The notes beneath the pieces are model-generated. The model searched no databases and was not told where the DNA came from. It saw only the letters and a list, made by a program, of their open reading frames with translations. Of a DNA stretch of 64,000 nt, positions 46,142 to 56,223 are shown piece by piece. Location: the NCBI GenBank assembly GCA_030653435.1, contig JAURZI010000099.1:46895-110894 (forward strand). Reading direction: 5' to 3'. The position numbers and the translations under genes are program-made. This DNA comes from Methylovulum sp. GTDB lineage: Bacteria > Pseudomonadota > Gammaproteobacteria > Methylococcales > Methylomonadaceae. Within the stretch, counting starts at the first letter, position 1. Every line of letters begins with the position of its first letter.

Positions 46142-47371
46142 TCAAAAATTACCCTGAAACCAACTCTTAACTTTAACCAACCACCCTTCGCCATCGGCAT
46201 CCATACTCCTACCTATGCCTTGGTGGTCTTTACCGTACATTAACAAACCCACCCCAGTAGAATGCACCGGATTTTTGATAACTTCCGTCAAGCCGGTGAC
46301 ATTTTCGGGGCCTCCCATGCGGACTGGCATGTGGAAAATCTCTTCTGCCAATTCGATCAGTCCCATCACTTTTGAACTGCCCCCGGTCAACACGATACCG
46401 GCGGCAATCAATTCTTCATTGCCGCTGCGCCTGATTTCGGCCTGCACCAGCAGCATCAATTCTTCGTAACGCGGCTCGATAATTTCCGCCAGGTTTTGCG
46501 TGGAAATCTTGCGCGGCGCCCTATCGCCTATACTGGGCACTTCAATGATGCCGTCAACGCTGGCCAATTGCGTTAATGCACAGGCGTATTTCCGTTTTAT
46601 CTCTTCGGCATTGACGGTAGGCGTACGCAAGGCCACGGCTATGTCGTTGGTGACCTGATCGCCTGCTATCGGTATCACCGCCGTATGCTTGATCGCGCCT
46701 TCGACAAAAATGGCAATGTCGGTAGTGCCGCCGCCCATGTCGATTAAGCAGACGCCCAGTTCCTTTTCATCCTCGGTCAACACCGAATTGCACGACGCCA
46801 GCTGCTCCAGCACGATGTCTTCGACTTCCAGCCCGCAACGACGTATACATTTGATGATATTCTGCGAGGCGCTGACGCTGCCGGTCACCATGTGCACTTT
46901 GGCTTCCAGGCGTATGCCGGACATGCCGATAGGCTCTTTAATGCCATCCTGCAAATCAATGACAAACTCTTGCGGCAGGATATGCAGGATTTTCTGGTCG
47001 GCGGGTATCGCGACGGCGCGCGCTGAATCAATCACGCGGTCGATGTCATATTGGGTGACCTCCTTATCTTTGATCGCCACGACGCCATGCGAATTCAAGC
47101 TTCTGATATGGCTCCCGGCAATGCCTGCAAACACCGATTTGATCTGGCATCCGGCCATCAGTTCGGCTTCTTCAATCGCCCGCTGTATCGACTGCACCGT
47201 CGATTCCAGATTAACGACCACACCTTTTTTTAGGCCGCGCGACGGCGATGTGCCTATGCCTATCACTTCTATGCTGCCGTCACTGGTAAGCTCCCCGACA
47301 ATAGCCGCGACTTTGGACGTACCAATATCCAAGCCGACTATCAAATTACGTTCTGTTCTATTTCTGGCCAT
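46142..47371 (-). CDS. ftsA: Cell division protein FtsA
   Basis: 409 residues of the actin/HSP70 fold: LIVGLDIGTSKVAAIVGE (phosphate 1), the 1C domain (about 85-165, with IDRVIDSARAVAIPADQKIL), GVCLIDMGGGTTDIAIFVEG (phosphate 2) and GIVLTGGSSKVMGLIELAEE (adenosine). The C-terminal amphipathic helix (LVKVKSWFQGNF) anchors FtsA to the membrane, where it tethers FtsZ. 78 bp separate it from ftsZ. Confidence 0.97.
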   Translation of the reverse strand: MARNRTERNLIVGLDIGTSKVAAIVGELTSDGSIEVIGIGTSPSRGLKKGVVVNLESTVQSIQRAIEEAELMAGCQIKSVFAGIAGSHIRSLNSHGVVAIKDKEVTQYDIDRVIDSARAVAIPADQKILHILPQEFVIDLQDGIKEPIGMSGIRLEAKVHMVTGSVSASQNIIKCIRRCGLEVEDIVLEQLASCNSVLTEDEKELGVCLIDMGGGTTDIAIFVEGAIKHTAVIPIAGDQVTNDIAVALRTPTVNAEEIKRKYACALTQLASVDGIIEVPSIGDRAPRKISTQNLAEIIEPRYEELMLLVQAEIRRSGNEELIAAGIVLTGGSSKVMGLIELAEEIFHMPVRMGGPENVTGLTEVIKNPVHSTGVGLLMYGKDHQGIGRSMDADGEGWLVKVKSWFQGNF

Positions 47372-47399
47372 TTTGCTTACTCTATCGTTTTGTAGTTTT

Positions 47400-47423
47400 G
47401 TAGGCTGGGTTACGCTAGCCTAC
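47400..47423. repeat. Short palindromic (REP-like) element between ftsQ and ftsA
   Basis: GTAGGCT (47400-47406) and AGCCTAC (47417-47423) flank GGGTTACGCT. The GTAGGCTGGGTTA start resembles a common REP consensus of gammaproteobacteria. It breaks the otherwise near-gapless dcw cluster. Confidence 0.55.
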
Positions 47424-47436
47424 GCTACTGTTTTAA

Positions 47437-48204
47437 TTACTGACCGGACCAGCCCTCTGGAGCATAGCTGTTTTTCCAATCTATCTCCGGCGTTTCCGGT
47501 TTCCATGAAACGGCATAGCCATTCGGATACCGCAAATCAACCACAGCCATCGCATCAATCTGTTCTTGCCTTAGCACCGTCAGGGTTTTCAAAAAACGTT
47601 GTAATTTTTTTAATTGTTCGTCACGCCCCAACAATATCACCAAGCCTGTTGTCAGTTTAATTTCCCACGCCCAACGGTCATTCACGTTAAATTCCGCCAA
47701 CTCCATGGATTGGTCTGCTAATGCCGTTTTAATACCTTTCATAATTTCCAGCACTTTCACCTGTTGCTGGGCCGGTCCCGTCACTATCGTCAAATGTTCG
47801 TGCAGGGCGATTGACTTAGGGGTAAATATCACGCCCTGCTCAGTCATCAAGCTATCCTGTCCCCAACGCACATAAGGTTTTTTTTCACGTATCCTGATAT
47901 CAATCGCATCAGGCCAAATCCTTTTGACCGAAACGGCTTCCACCCACGGCAAGGTCGCAACCTGCGTGTGTATCGCCTGCATATCCGCTTCAAAAAAACC
48001 GGTCGTCACCAAGGGTTCCAATACGGCTCTTATCTCATCTTTGCTTAAATACTGGAACACGCCTTCTGTACGCACATATTTGATGGGCAATGAGGCCACT
48101 TTCAAATGAAAATGCAGCTTGCCATTTTTATAGGCAAACAGTCCAACCAATCCTGTCAACACCAGCAAGCCTATCCACAGGATTTTTACGCCACCCTTGC
48201 CCAT
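47437..48204 (-). CDS. ftsQ: Cell division protein FtsQ
   Basis: 255 residues: short cytosolic N terminus, one membrane helix (ILWIGLLVLTGLVGLFAY, about 8-26), then a periplasmic POTRA domain (VRTEGVFQYLSKDEIRAVLE, TLPWVEAVSVKRIWPDAIDI) and the beta domain that recruits FtsB/FtsL, ending YPNGYAVSWKPE. It links early and late divisome assembly. The start codon overlaps the murB-ddl stop by one base (TAATG). Confidence 0.93.
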   Translation of the reverse strand: MGKGGVKILWIGLLVLTGLVGLFAYKNGKLHFHLKVASLPIKYVRTEGVFQYLSKDEIRAVLEPLVTTGFFEADMQAIHTQVATLPWVEAVSVKRIWPDAIDIRIREKKPYVRWGQDSLMTEQGVIFTPKSIALHEHLTIVTGPAQQQVKVLEIMKGIKTALADQSMELAEFNVNDRWAWEIKLTTGLVILLGRDEQLKKLQRFLKTLTVLRQEQIDAMAVVDLRYPNGYAVSWKPETPEIDWKNSYAPEGWSGQ

Positions 48205-50018
48205 TACGCCAGACAGGTTACTAAGCTGGTTTCAAGTATTCGCCAGACCAGCGCGTCAAACGTCATGCCCGCCTGTTTAGCCGCCATCGGCACCAAGCTG
48301 TGGTCGGTCATGCCAGGCACGGTATTGATTTCAATCAATTGGGATTGCCCGTCGTCGTCAATAAACACATCGACCCTGGCCCAACCGGTAACGCCAACCA
48401 CCTCGGCGGCAAGCACCGCGAGTTCCCCCAATGCCCGTTCCTGATCCTGCGGCAAACCGCAAGGGCAGTGGTATTGTGTCGTCGTGGCATTGTACTTGGC
48501 TTCATAATCGTAAAACGTCCTCGGCGTTTCCAGACGGATCACCGGCAATGCCTCGCCTGCCAATATTCCGACGGTATATTCCTTGCCGGTGACCCAGCGC
48601 TCGGCATAGACATCGCAATTAAATTCCGCCGCCACCTGCAAAGCCTGTAACAACTCATCTCGGTTATGCGCTTTGCTCATGCCTATGCTGGAACCTTCCT
48701 GGGCCGGTTTGACGATGACCGGAAAACCCAGTTTAGCGATGCAGCCGTCCACATCCTCTACGTCCTTCAACACTTGCCATTCTGGCGTGACCAAGCCATA
48801 ACCCCGCCAGCACAGTTTGGTCCGCAGCTTATCCATCGTCAACGCCGACGCCATCACACCACTGCCGGTGTACGGCATCCGCATGGCCTCCAACACCCCT
48901 TGCAGCACGCCGTCTTCACCGCCGCGCCCGTGTATGATGTTAAACACGCGATCCGCCTTAATGCCGATTAACGCGTCTATAGCGCTGCCGGTCACATCAA
49001 CGGCAACCGCATCTACGCCGCAATTTTTTAACGCCTGGTACACAGCGGCGCCGCTTCTTAAAGAAACTGCGCGTTCCGCCGCCGTGCCCCCCATCAACAC
49101 CGCCACACGACCAAAATGTTGCGGGCTTTTATCGGCGTAAAACCCAACCCTCTCACCCACCATACAAACCTCTGTCTGCAAAACAACGCCTTGCTTTTCT
49201 TCTACTTGGCGTTGCACATAGTTGATTAACGTTTCAATTTCCGCTGCCGTGGCATGGCCGGTATTGACAATAAAATTGGCATGCTTGGGGGATACGCAAG
49301 CTCCGCCTATGGCATAACCTTTTAATCCTGTTTGCTCTATCAAGCGCGCCGCAAAATCGCCTGGCGGGTTTTTAAATACCGAACCACAACTGGGCTGGTT
49401 AATCGGCTGCGTTTTTGCCCGCTGCTCCAACAGGCCTTTAATTTTTTGCTGGCTGGCGGTCGCATCGCCTGCTTGCAATTGCAACTGTGCGGACAAAAAC
49501 CAGGCACCATCCGCCCCTTGCACTGAGCGGTAATTGATCGTGAAAGCTGTCGGCATACGCATCGTGACCGCACCTGAGGCATCCAACATTTCCACGGCAT
49601 GGACAATAGCCCAGGTTTCGCCGCCAAACGCACCGGCATTCATCTTTAATGCACCGCCCATGGTGCCCGGTATGCCTGCCAAAAATTCCGCACCGACCAA
49701 GCCCTGTTCCGCGCAAAAGCGCGCCACATGAGCACAAGGGACGCCCGCCTCGACATAAACCAAGCCATCATCGGTAAGGCGCATGTCTTTCAAGCGCCCC
49801 TTGGTGTTAATGACCGTGCCCCGGATACCGCCGTCCCTGACCAGTAAATTACTGCCTAAGCCCATCCACAACACCGGCTCGCCGGACGGCAATTGCCTGA
49901 CAAAATCGATCAGGTCTTGCTTGTCCTCCGGTATATACAAGCGTTGGGCAGGGCCGCCGACGCGCCAGCTGGTATATTTGGCCAGCTTCTCATCAGTTAA
50001 CAAACGACCTTTGATCAC
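48204..50018 (-). CDS. murB-ddl: MurB-Ddl single reading frame (UDP-MurNAc dehydrogenase plus D-Ala-D-Ala ligase)
   Basis: 604 codons, GTG start at 50018, 1 bp after the murC stop. Residues 1-285 are MurB: YTSWRVGGPAQRLYIPEDK, MGLGSNLLVRDGGIRGTVI, FLAGIPGTMGGALKMNAGAF (FAD site), NYRSVQ and PSCGSVFKNPPGDFAARLIE with the catalytic Ser. Residues 286-604 are Ddl: RVAVLMGGTAAERAVSLRSG, FNIIHGRGGEDGVLQGVLEA, IVKPAQEGSSIGM and LIEINTVPGMTDHSLVPMAA (ATP-grasp). Both look catalytically complete. There is no stop between them, but an internal ATG (49163) with AGAGG upstream could start a separate Ddl. They act at successive cytoplasmic steps of peptidoglycan precursor synthesis. Confidence 0.92.
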   Translation of the reverse strand: MIKGRLLTDEKLAKYTSWRVGGPAQRLYIPEDKQDLIDFVRQLPSGEPVLWMGLGSNLLVRDGGIRGTVINTKGRLKDMRLTDDGLVYVEAGVPCAHVARFCAEQGLVGAEFLAGIPGTMGGALKMNAGAFGGETWAIVHAVEMLDASGAVTMRMPTAFTINYRSVQGADGAWFLSAQLQLQAGDATASQQKIKGLLEQRAKTQPINQPSCGSVFKNPPGDFAARLIEQTGLKGYAIGGACVSPKHANFIVNTGHATAAEIETLINYVQRQVEEKQGVVLQTEVCMVGERVGFYADKSPQHFGRVAVLMGGTAAERAVSLRSGAAVYQALKNCGVDAVAVDVTGSAIDALIGIKADRVFNIIHGRGGEDGVLQGVLEAMRMPYTGSGVMASALTMDKLRTKLCWRGYGLVTPEWQVLKDVEDVDGCIAKLGFPVIVKPAQEGSSIGMSKAHNRDELLQALQVAAEFNCDVYAERWVTGKEYTVGILAGEALPVIRLETPRTFYDYEAKYNATTTQYHCPCGLPQDQERALGELAVLAAEVVGVTGWARVDVFIDDDGQSQLIEINTVPGMTDHSLVPMAAKQAGMTFDALVWRILETSLVTCLA

Positions 50019-50019
50019 G

Positions 50020-51456
50020 TCAGCCGACCCATTCGGCAGCCAACAGCTGCGGGAGCTGCGCGGCTATATGCCCGACGTTGCCGGCCCCCATCGTCAAAAT
50101 GACATCTCCGGCCTGCACGATACCAGCCAATATTCCCGGCAACTCTTCCCAAACATCGACAAACACCGGAGCAACCTGCCCGCGCACGCGGATGGCACGG
50201 CTTAACGCCCTGCCGTCAGCCCCTGGAATCGGCGTTTCGCCTGCCGAGTACACTTCCATTAAAATCAACACGTCGACCGTAGATAAAACATGCACGAAAT
50301 CTTCAAACAAATCCCGTGTACGTGTATAGCGGTGTGGCTGAAAAATTACGACCGAGCGCTTACCTGGCCAAGCTTGGCGCAAGGCTTCCAAGGTCGCGGC
50401 GATTTCACGCGGATGGTGCCCATAGTCATCGACCATCGGCAACACACCGATGCCGTCCAGCGTTATCGCCGTGTGCTGGAAGCGTCTGCCTACACCTTTA
50501 AATGTGCCCAGGCTTTTGATGATGGCCGCATCATCGACATTAAGCTTAGTCGCCACGGCAATCGCGGCGAGCGCATTGAGCATATTATGCCAACCCGGCA
50601 TATTTAACGTGACGTGCAAGTCGGGGTAATCGCCGCGCCGCACGACGCTGAACGCCGTTTGCAAACCGTCCTGTTTGATGTCAACAGCCCGCACATCGGC
50701 GTCTGCACCAACGCCGTAAGTCATGACCGGCTTGGAGATGGACGGTAGTATTTCCCTGATGCCGTCATCATCGAGACACAGCACCGCCAGCCCATAAAAC
50801 GGCAAATGATGCAAAAACTCTATGAAGGTGTCTTTCAGGCGCTGATAGCTGTTCTGATAGGTCTCCATGTGATCTTGGTCGATATTGGTAACCACGGCTA
50901 TCATCGGCTGTAAATACAAAAACGACGCATCGCTTTCATCGGCCTCGGCGACCAGATAATGACCCAAGCCCAGTTTGGCATTGCTGCCTGCACTGTTTAG
51001 ACGCCCACCGATCACAAAGGTGGGATCCAGCCCGCCCTCTGCCAACAGGCTGGCGGTTAAACTGGTGGTCGTGGTCTTGCCATGGGTACCGGCAACGGCA
51101 ATGCCAAATCTGAAACGCATCAGTTCCGCCAGCATTTCCGCCCGTGGAATAACCGGGATCCTGTTCAAATAGGCTTCATCTATTTCTTCATTACTACGGT
51201 CAATCGCACTGGATGCCACGACAACATCGGCATCGGCTATATTTTCACGCCGATGACCAATCGTGATCGCCACGCCCAATCCGGCTAAACGTTGCGTAAC
51301 CGAACTTTCTTTTATATCCGAACCCGACACCTGATAACCCAGGTTAAACAACACCTCGGCGATGCCGCTCATGCCGGTTCCGCCAATACCGACAAAATGG
51401 ATGCGCTCGATATTGCCCAACGCCTGCACTGGCACCTTCGCATGGGGAAAGTTCAT
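50020..51456 (-). CDS. murC: UDP-N-acetylmuramate--L-alanine ligase
   Basis: 478 residues of the Mur ligase family: N-terminal Rossmann [21 protein letters not shown]-loop [20 protein letters not shown], the Mur signature [19 protein letters not shown], and C-terminal [19 protein letters not shown]. It adds L-Ala to UDP-MurNAc. Start overlaps the end of murG by 4 nt (ATGA). Confidence 0.98.
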   Translation of the reverse strand: MNFPHAKVPVQALGNIERIHFVGIGGTGMSGIAEVLFNLGYQVSGSDIKESSVTQRLAGLGVAITIGHRRENIADADVVVASSAIDRSNEEIDEAYLNRIPVIPRAEMLAELMRFRFGIAVAGTHGKTTTTSLTASLLAEGGLDPTFVIGGRLNSAGSNAKLGLGHYLVAEADESDASFLYLQPMIAVVTNIDQDHMETYQNSYQRLKDTFIEFLHHLPFYGLAVLCLDDDGIREILPSISKPVMTYGVGADADVRAVDIKQDGLQTAFSVVRRGDYPDLHVTLNMPGWHNMLNALAAIAVATKLNVDDAAIIKSLGTFKGVGRRFQHTAITLDGIGVLPMVDDYGHHPREIAATLEALRQAWPGKRSVVIFQPHRYTRTRDLFEDFVHVLSTVDVLILMEVYSAGETPIPGADGRALSRAIRVRGQVAPVFVDVWEELPGILAGIVQAGDVILTMGAGNVGHIAAQLPQLLAAEWVG

Positions 51457-52508
51457 AGCCCGGCCTCCTCAATGCACACACGGGCAACCACATCCGTCGC
51501 ATCCAGTCGCGCACATTGCCTGGCGGCTGCGCCCAACGCATCCAGCTGGCCGATGGCCTGGGTGATATGCGCCGCCAGCGTTGCCGCGTCTAAATCTTTC
51601 TGCATCAGCAACATACCTGCGCCGGCATCGGTCAAGTAGCGGGCGTTAGCCGTTTGATGGTCGTCGATGGCGCTAGGCAGCGGGATGAAAATGGCCGGCA
51701 GGCCGAGGGCGGCGACTTCGCTAACCGTCATCGCGCCTGCGCGGCAAATCACCATGTCCGCCCATTGATAAGCGGCCACCATATCGTCAAAAAATGCGCT
51801 CACTTCGGCATGAATGCCTGCCGTTTGATAATGGCTGGTCACTTCTGCCAGCATCGCCGCCCCGGTTTGATGCTTGATATGCACGCCAGTCAATTGTGCG
51901 ACGGCGTCGGGGACAATTTGATTCAATATTTGCGCGCCTTGGCTACCGCCGACCACTAAAATATGGGTTACCGGCTTGACAGGCCTGACACCGGCATCAA
52001 CCCGGTTTAAAAACTGTTTCCTCAAAGGGTTGCCGGTGCAGAGGGCATGGGCTGATGGCTTAAAGCTACCGGGAAACGCCTCTAATATCCGGTTCGCCAT
52101 GCGCGCCAATAGCCGGTTGGTGGTTCCGGGCACCCGATTTTGTTCATGGATGACCAGCGGTATGCCCAATACTTTGGCCATCAAACCACCGGGGCCTGAG
52201 ACGAATCCGCCCATGCCCAGCACGACATCGGGTTTGCGCCTACGCAGGATTAGCGCTGCCTGCACACAAGCCTGGATTAATTTAGCAGCAGACAGTATTT
52301 TTGCCGGCCAACCTTTGCCACGCACACCGGCGACCGACAACCAGTCTATCGCTATGCCCTGCTCAGGGATCACGCGGCTTTCCAAACCTTTATGCGTGCC
52401 CAGCCAGCTCACTTGCCAACCTTTTTCGAGCAGCGACCCGGCAACAGCCAAGGCCGGAAAAACATGCCCGCCAGTACCACCGGCCATAATTACAATACGT
52501 TTAGTCAT
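51453..52508 (-). CDS. murG: UDP-GlcNAc:lipid I N-acetylglucosaminyltransferase MurG
   Basis: 351 residues of GT28: N-terminal glycine loop [55 protein letters not shown], and the UDP-GlcNAc site [15 protein letters not shown], with [20 protein letters not shown]. It converts lipid I to lipid II at the inner face of the membrane. It overlaps ftsW by 8 nt. Confidence 0.98.
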   Translation of the reverse strand: MTKRIVIMAGGTGGHVFPALAVAGSLLEKGWQVSWLGTHKGLESRVIPEQGIAIDWLSVAGVRGKGWPAKILSAAKLIQACVQAALILRRRKPDVVLGMGGFVSGPGGLMAKVLGIPLVIHEQNRVPGTTNRLLARMANRILEAFPGSFKPSAHALCTGNPLRKQFLNRVDAGVRPVKPVTHILVVGGSQGAQILNQIVPDAVAQLTGVHIKHQTGAAMLAEVTSHYQTAGIHAEVSAFFDDMVAAYQWADMVICRAGAMTVSEVAALGLPAIFIPLPSAIDDHQTANARYLTDAGAGMLLMQKDLDAATLAAHITQAIGQLDALGAAARQCARLDATDVVARVCIEEAGL

Positions 52509-53694
52509 TTTTAGCCTTTACCTTTACCCGTGGTTCAGGAATCGCATTCGCATTGATTTCGGCGATTTCGCTATGCACACGAAATAGCAGCCCTATCGCA
52601 CAGCACATAATCATCATACTGCCGCCACCATAACTCATTAACGGCAACGTCAAACCTTTAGTCGGCAACATGCCCATATTGACGCCCATATTGACGAAAG
52701 CCTGGAACCCGAACCAGATCCCTAAGCCATAGGCGATATACGCGGAAAAGTGCTCACCTGCCTGCTCAGCTTGGGCGGCTATCTGAAATGCCCGCCAGAC
52801 CAATAACGCAAACAAGCCAACCACAGTCATCACACCTAATAAACCCAGCTCTTCGGCTATTACTGAAAATAAAAAATCGGTATGCGCTTCGGGTAAATAC
52901 GATAATTTCTGGATGCCGCTGCCTAAGCCTACGCCCAACACCTCGCCCCGGCCGAATGAAATAAGCGCCTGGACCAACTGGAAGCCGCTGTTCAGGGGAT
53001 CCGCCCACGGATTTAAAAAACTGGTGACCCTGATCATCCGGTAAGGCTCGTAAACCACCAACAGCATAGCCGGCACAGCCAGGGCTGAAAACAACATGGC
53101 AAAATGCAATAATTTTGCCCCTGCCAAAAACAAAATGCCCATCGCTATCATTAATATGACGACCGCAGAACCAAAATCAGGCTCCATCAGCAGTAGCACG
53201 CTGGCGATCAAAAACAGCAACAACGGCTTTAACAACCCCCAAAACGACACACGCAAAGTTTGCTGATGGCGGGTGACATAACCAGCCATATAAATCACGG
53301 CAAAAAACTTGACCACTTCGGACACTTGTATCCTTAGCCCGCCTAATGACAACCAACGAGTACTGCCATTTACTTTGACGCCCAAGCCCGGCACCATGAC
53401 GACAACCAGCAAAAGCAAGCCTATCAAAAACAATACCGGCCCTATTTTTTCCCAGCTACGCATCGGCACCGTTGCGATAGTGCTGCCTAATACCACACCA
53501 AGAGCTATATGTATCAACTGTTTAAGCGGATAATTCCAGATATTGTCGAGCATCTTCGAGCCCAGGTGTATGGATGACGATGCCACCATGACGTAGCCGA
53601 TAAATAACAGGCTCATGCAGGCCGTCAACAGCAAGGGGTCAAAATGGAACCGGCCAAGCCGCGACGCTTTGGCTTTTCTGTTCATCAGCTTCAC
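52501..53694 (-). CDS. ftsW: SEDS glycosyltransferase FtsW
   Basis: 397 residues, ten predicted helices. SEDS motifs: GSTRWLSLGGLRIQVSEVVK, LLMEPDFGSAVVILMIAMGI, QVQSLISFG-like LVQALISFGRGEVLGVGLGS, LPEAHTDFLFSVIAEELGLL with catalytic Asp, and PTKGLTLPLMSYGGGSMM. It polymerises septal glycan with its PBP partner FtsI, which is encoded in the same cluster. Confidence 0.97.
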   Translation of the reverse strand: MKLMNRKAKASRLGRFHFDPLLLTACMSLLFIGYVMVASSSIHLGSKMLDNIWNYPLKQLIHIALGVVLGSTIATVPMRSWEKIGPVLFLIGLLLLVVVMVPGLGVKVNGSTRWLSLGGLRIQVSEVVKFFAVIYMAGYVTRHQQTLRVSFWGLLKPLLLFLIASVLLLMEPDFGSAVVILMIAMGILFLAGAKLLHFAMLFSALAVPAMLLVVYEPYRMIRVTSFLNPWADPLNSGFQLVQALISFGRGEVLGVGLGSGIQKLSYLPEAHTDFLFSVIAEELGLLGVMTVVGLFALLVWRAFQIAAQAEQAGEHFSAYIAYGLGIWFGFQAFVNMGVNMGMLPTKGLTLPLMSYGGGSMMIMCCAIGLLFRVHSEIAEINANAIPEPRVKVKAKND

Positions 53695-55136
53695 CCCGCC
53701 AACCCCAACACCGCTTTGGTAAATTTATTGCCTCTATCTTGGTAATTCTTATATTGGTCAAGGCTGGCGCAGGCCGGCGACAACAAGACGCTGTCGCCGC
53801 TCTCGGCGAGTCCTGCGGCAATCTGCACCGCCTGCACCATATTTTCAGCGGCATAAACGGGCACGTCAGACGCTTTCAAGGCTTGCCCGATCAACGGCCC
53901 ATCCTTACCCATTAACACGACGCTTTTGGCTTTTTCCTTGATTACAGGGGTCAGTTCATTCATATCCGCGCCTTTGGCATCGCCGCCGGCTATCAGGATG
54001 ACTTTACGGGCATAGCCTTCTAACGCGGCGACACAAGCGCCGATATTGGTCGCCTTGGAATCATTGACCCAGGTGACACCGCGGATTTCGGCGACGCGCT
54101 GCATCCTGTGCTCCAGCCCTTTAAACTTACGCAACGCCGCACACATAAGCTGTTCATCCAAGCCTACCGCGACACCCAAAGCCAACGCAGCCAACGCATT
54201 GGCTGCATTATGCCGGCCTTCCAACGGCAATTCGGCCAACGGCATCAGCAGGTTGTCGTTATGCCACAAATATTCGGCAACTGCTCCCTGCGTTGCCCTA
54301 CTTCTGTCCATAGACCACCCTTTAGTGGTGGCATCCATGCAGTCGTCCACGCCATCCCGATCAGCCAGATAAAAATCAGCTGTTTTTTTAATCGAAAACG
54401 TATAGGTTTGTCGTCCGCTCTCCTGCATTGCACTGACTATAGCGTCATCGGCATTGATGACCATAACGCCATTGCCGTTAAATATCCTTTGCTTTTCCTG
54501 TGCATATTCAGCCAGATCTACATGCCTATCCAAATGGTCAGCCGAAACATTCAACACTGTTGCCGCGGCGGCATTCAGCACCGTCGTCCTTTCAAGCTGA
54601 AAACTTGATAATTCAAGCACATATAGCTCCGCTTTCTGGTCGATCAAATCCAGTGCCGGAACGCCCAAGTTACCGCCGATAGCCACCCGTTTACCTGCCA
54701 GTTTAGCCATGTCACCAAGCATCGTAGTGACGGTGCTTTTGCCGTTGGAGCCGCTGATGGCAATAATCGGCGCATCCACCGAACAGGCGAACAAATCGAT
54801 GTCACTGACTATTTTCGAGCCATTGGCAATCGCCTTCATAATCGATTTTTCGTTCAGCGACAGCCCTGGGCTCACGACCAGATGGGTCGCCACCTTGAAA
54901 GCAGCATCATCAAAACCGCCGGTAAAGACCGGTGTGCCTGGCATAAGCTCAAAAAATTCATCCATTAGCGGCGGCTTGGCGCGGCTGTCTATGATCGCGA
55001 ACTTAAAGCCCATATTTTGCAGATAATGTGCAACTGAAATGCCCGTGCTGCCAAGACCGACCACCAAAACCTTGGCGCTTTCCGGCTCCAGGGCAAAATG
55101 CTTTTTTAATAAGTCTAAAACCGTTGCCGTTTTCAT
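53691..55136 (-). CDS. murD: UDP-MurNAc-L-Ala--D-glutamate ligase
   Basis: 481 residues: Rossmann KVLVVGLGSTGISVAHYLQ, P-loop IAISGSNGKSTVTTMLGDM, VLNVSADHLDRHVDLAEYA, and the C-terminal VNDSKATNIGACVAALEGY and LLSPACASLDQYKNYQDRG. It adds D-Glu. Slightly longer than E. coli MurD (438). It overlaps ftsW by 4 nt and starts 1 bp after the mraY stop. Confidence 0.97.
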   Translation of the reverse strand: MKTATVLDLLKKHFALEPESAKVLVVGLGSTGISVAHYLQNMGFKFAIIDSRAKPPLMDEFFELMPGTPVFTGGFDDAAFKVATHLVVSPGLSLNEKSIMKAIANGSKIVSDIDLFACSVDAPIIAISGSNGKSTVTTMLGDMAKLAGKRVAIGGNLGVPALDLIDQKAELYVLELSSFQLERTTVLNAAAATVLNVSADHLDRHVDLAEYAQEKQRIFNGNGVMVINADDAIVSAMQESGRQTYTFSIKKTADFYLADRDGVDDCMDATTKGWSMDRSRATQGAVAEYLWHNDNLLMPLAELPLEGRHNAANALAALALGVAVGLDEQLMCAALRKFKGLEHRMQRVAEIRGVTWVNDSKATNIGACVAALEGYARKVILIAGGDAKGADMNELTPVIKEKAKSVVLMGKDGPLIGQALKASDVPVYAAENMVQAVQIAAGLAESGDSVLLSPACASLDQYKNYQDRGNKFTKAVLGLAG

Positions 55137-55137
55137 T

Positions 55138-56220
55138 TCATCTCAACTTTAATGTCGCTAAACCAATCAATACCAAAATAACGGTGATAATCCAGAAACG
55201 CACGATGACCCTCGGTTCCGGCCAGCCTTTTAATTCAAAATGATGATGTATCGGCGCCATGCGAAAAACCCGTTTGCCGGTCATCTTGAATGAAGCGACC
55301 TGGATAATGACCGACAGGGTTTCCATGACAAACACCCCGCCCATAATCATCAGCACGATTTCCTGCCTGACCAAAACCGCCAGCACGCCTAACGCCGCAC
55401 CTAATGCCAGTGCCCCGACATCACCCATGAAGACCATTGCCGGATAAGTGTTAAACCATAAAAATCCTAGCCCTGCGCCAACCAGCGCCGCACAGAATAC
55501 GATCAGCTCGCCGGCATTCGGCAAGTAAGGGATAGCCAGATATTCTGAAAAGGCGACGTGTCCGGAAAGATAGGCAAAAACCCCCAATCCTGATGCGACC
55601 ATCACCGTCGGCATGATCGCCAGGCCATCCAGTCCATCAGTTAAATTGACCGCGTTGCTGGTGCCGACAATGACAAAATACGTCAGAACGACATACATCC
55701 ACCCCATATCCAGCATGACGTCCTTAAAAAACGGCAAGAAAAATTGCGTTTCCGCAGGCAACACCGCTGTTTTGTATAAAAAAAGTGCGGCGGTCAAACC
55801 GATAACGGACTGCGCCAAATACTTGGCCTTAGCCGACAGGCCATCGCTGTTGCGCTTGACGACTTTTCTATAATCATCGATAAAACCGATAATCCCGTAA
55901 CCCATTGTGACCAGCAGGATCACCCATATATAGCGGTTACCAAGATCAGCCCAGAGCAAGGTGCTGACGGCTACCGCTATCAAAATCAACGCGCCGCCCA
56001 TAGTCGGCGTACCGGCTTTTTCGTAATGGGACTGCGGGCCCAATTCACGAATGCTCTGGCCGATCTTATTGCCTTTTAACTTTCTGATCATTACCGGCCC
56101 GATCATGAAAGAGATCATTAATGAAGTTAACACCCCAAGAATGGCCCGAAACGTCAGGTAATGAAAAACCCTGAAACCGCCATCGAAGCTCATTAAATAA
56201 TCCGCCAAATAAAGTAACAT
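55138..56220 (-). CDS. mraY: Phospho-MurNAc-pentapeptide transferase MraY
   Basis: 360 residues with ten helices. Signature loops: [40 protein letters not shown] (catalytic Asp pair), [36 protein letters not shown], and a cytosolic [20 protein letters not shown]. It transfers phospho-MurNAc-pentapeptide to undecaprenyl phosphate, giving lipid I, at the membrane. Confidence 0.98.
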   Translation of the reverse strand: MLLYLADYLMSFDGGFRVFHYLTFRAILGVLTSLMISFMIGPVMIRKLKGNKIGQSIRELGPQSHYEKAGTPTMGGALILIAVAVSTLLWADLGNRYIWVILLVTMGYGIIGFIDDYRKVVKRNSDGLSAKAKYLAQSVIGLTAALFLYKTAVLPAETQFFLPFFKDVMLDMGWMYVVLTYFVIVGTSNAVNLTDGLDGLAIMPTVMVASGLGVFAYLSGHVAFSEYLAIPYLPNAGELIVFCAALVGAGLGFLWFNTYPAMVFMGDVGALALGAALGVLAVLVRQEIVLMIMGGVFVMETLSVIIQVASFKMTGKRVFRMAPIHHHFELKGWPEPRVIVRFWIITVILVLIGLATLKLR

Positions 56221-56223
56221 CGT

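Noticed and set aside
46689..47660. 323-codon plus-strand frame opposite ftsA
   Set aside because: Antisense shadow of ftsA, running past its end into ftsQ.
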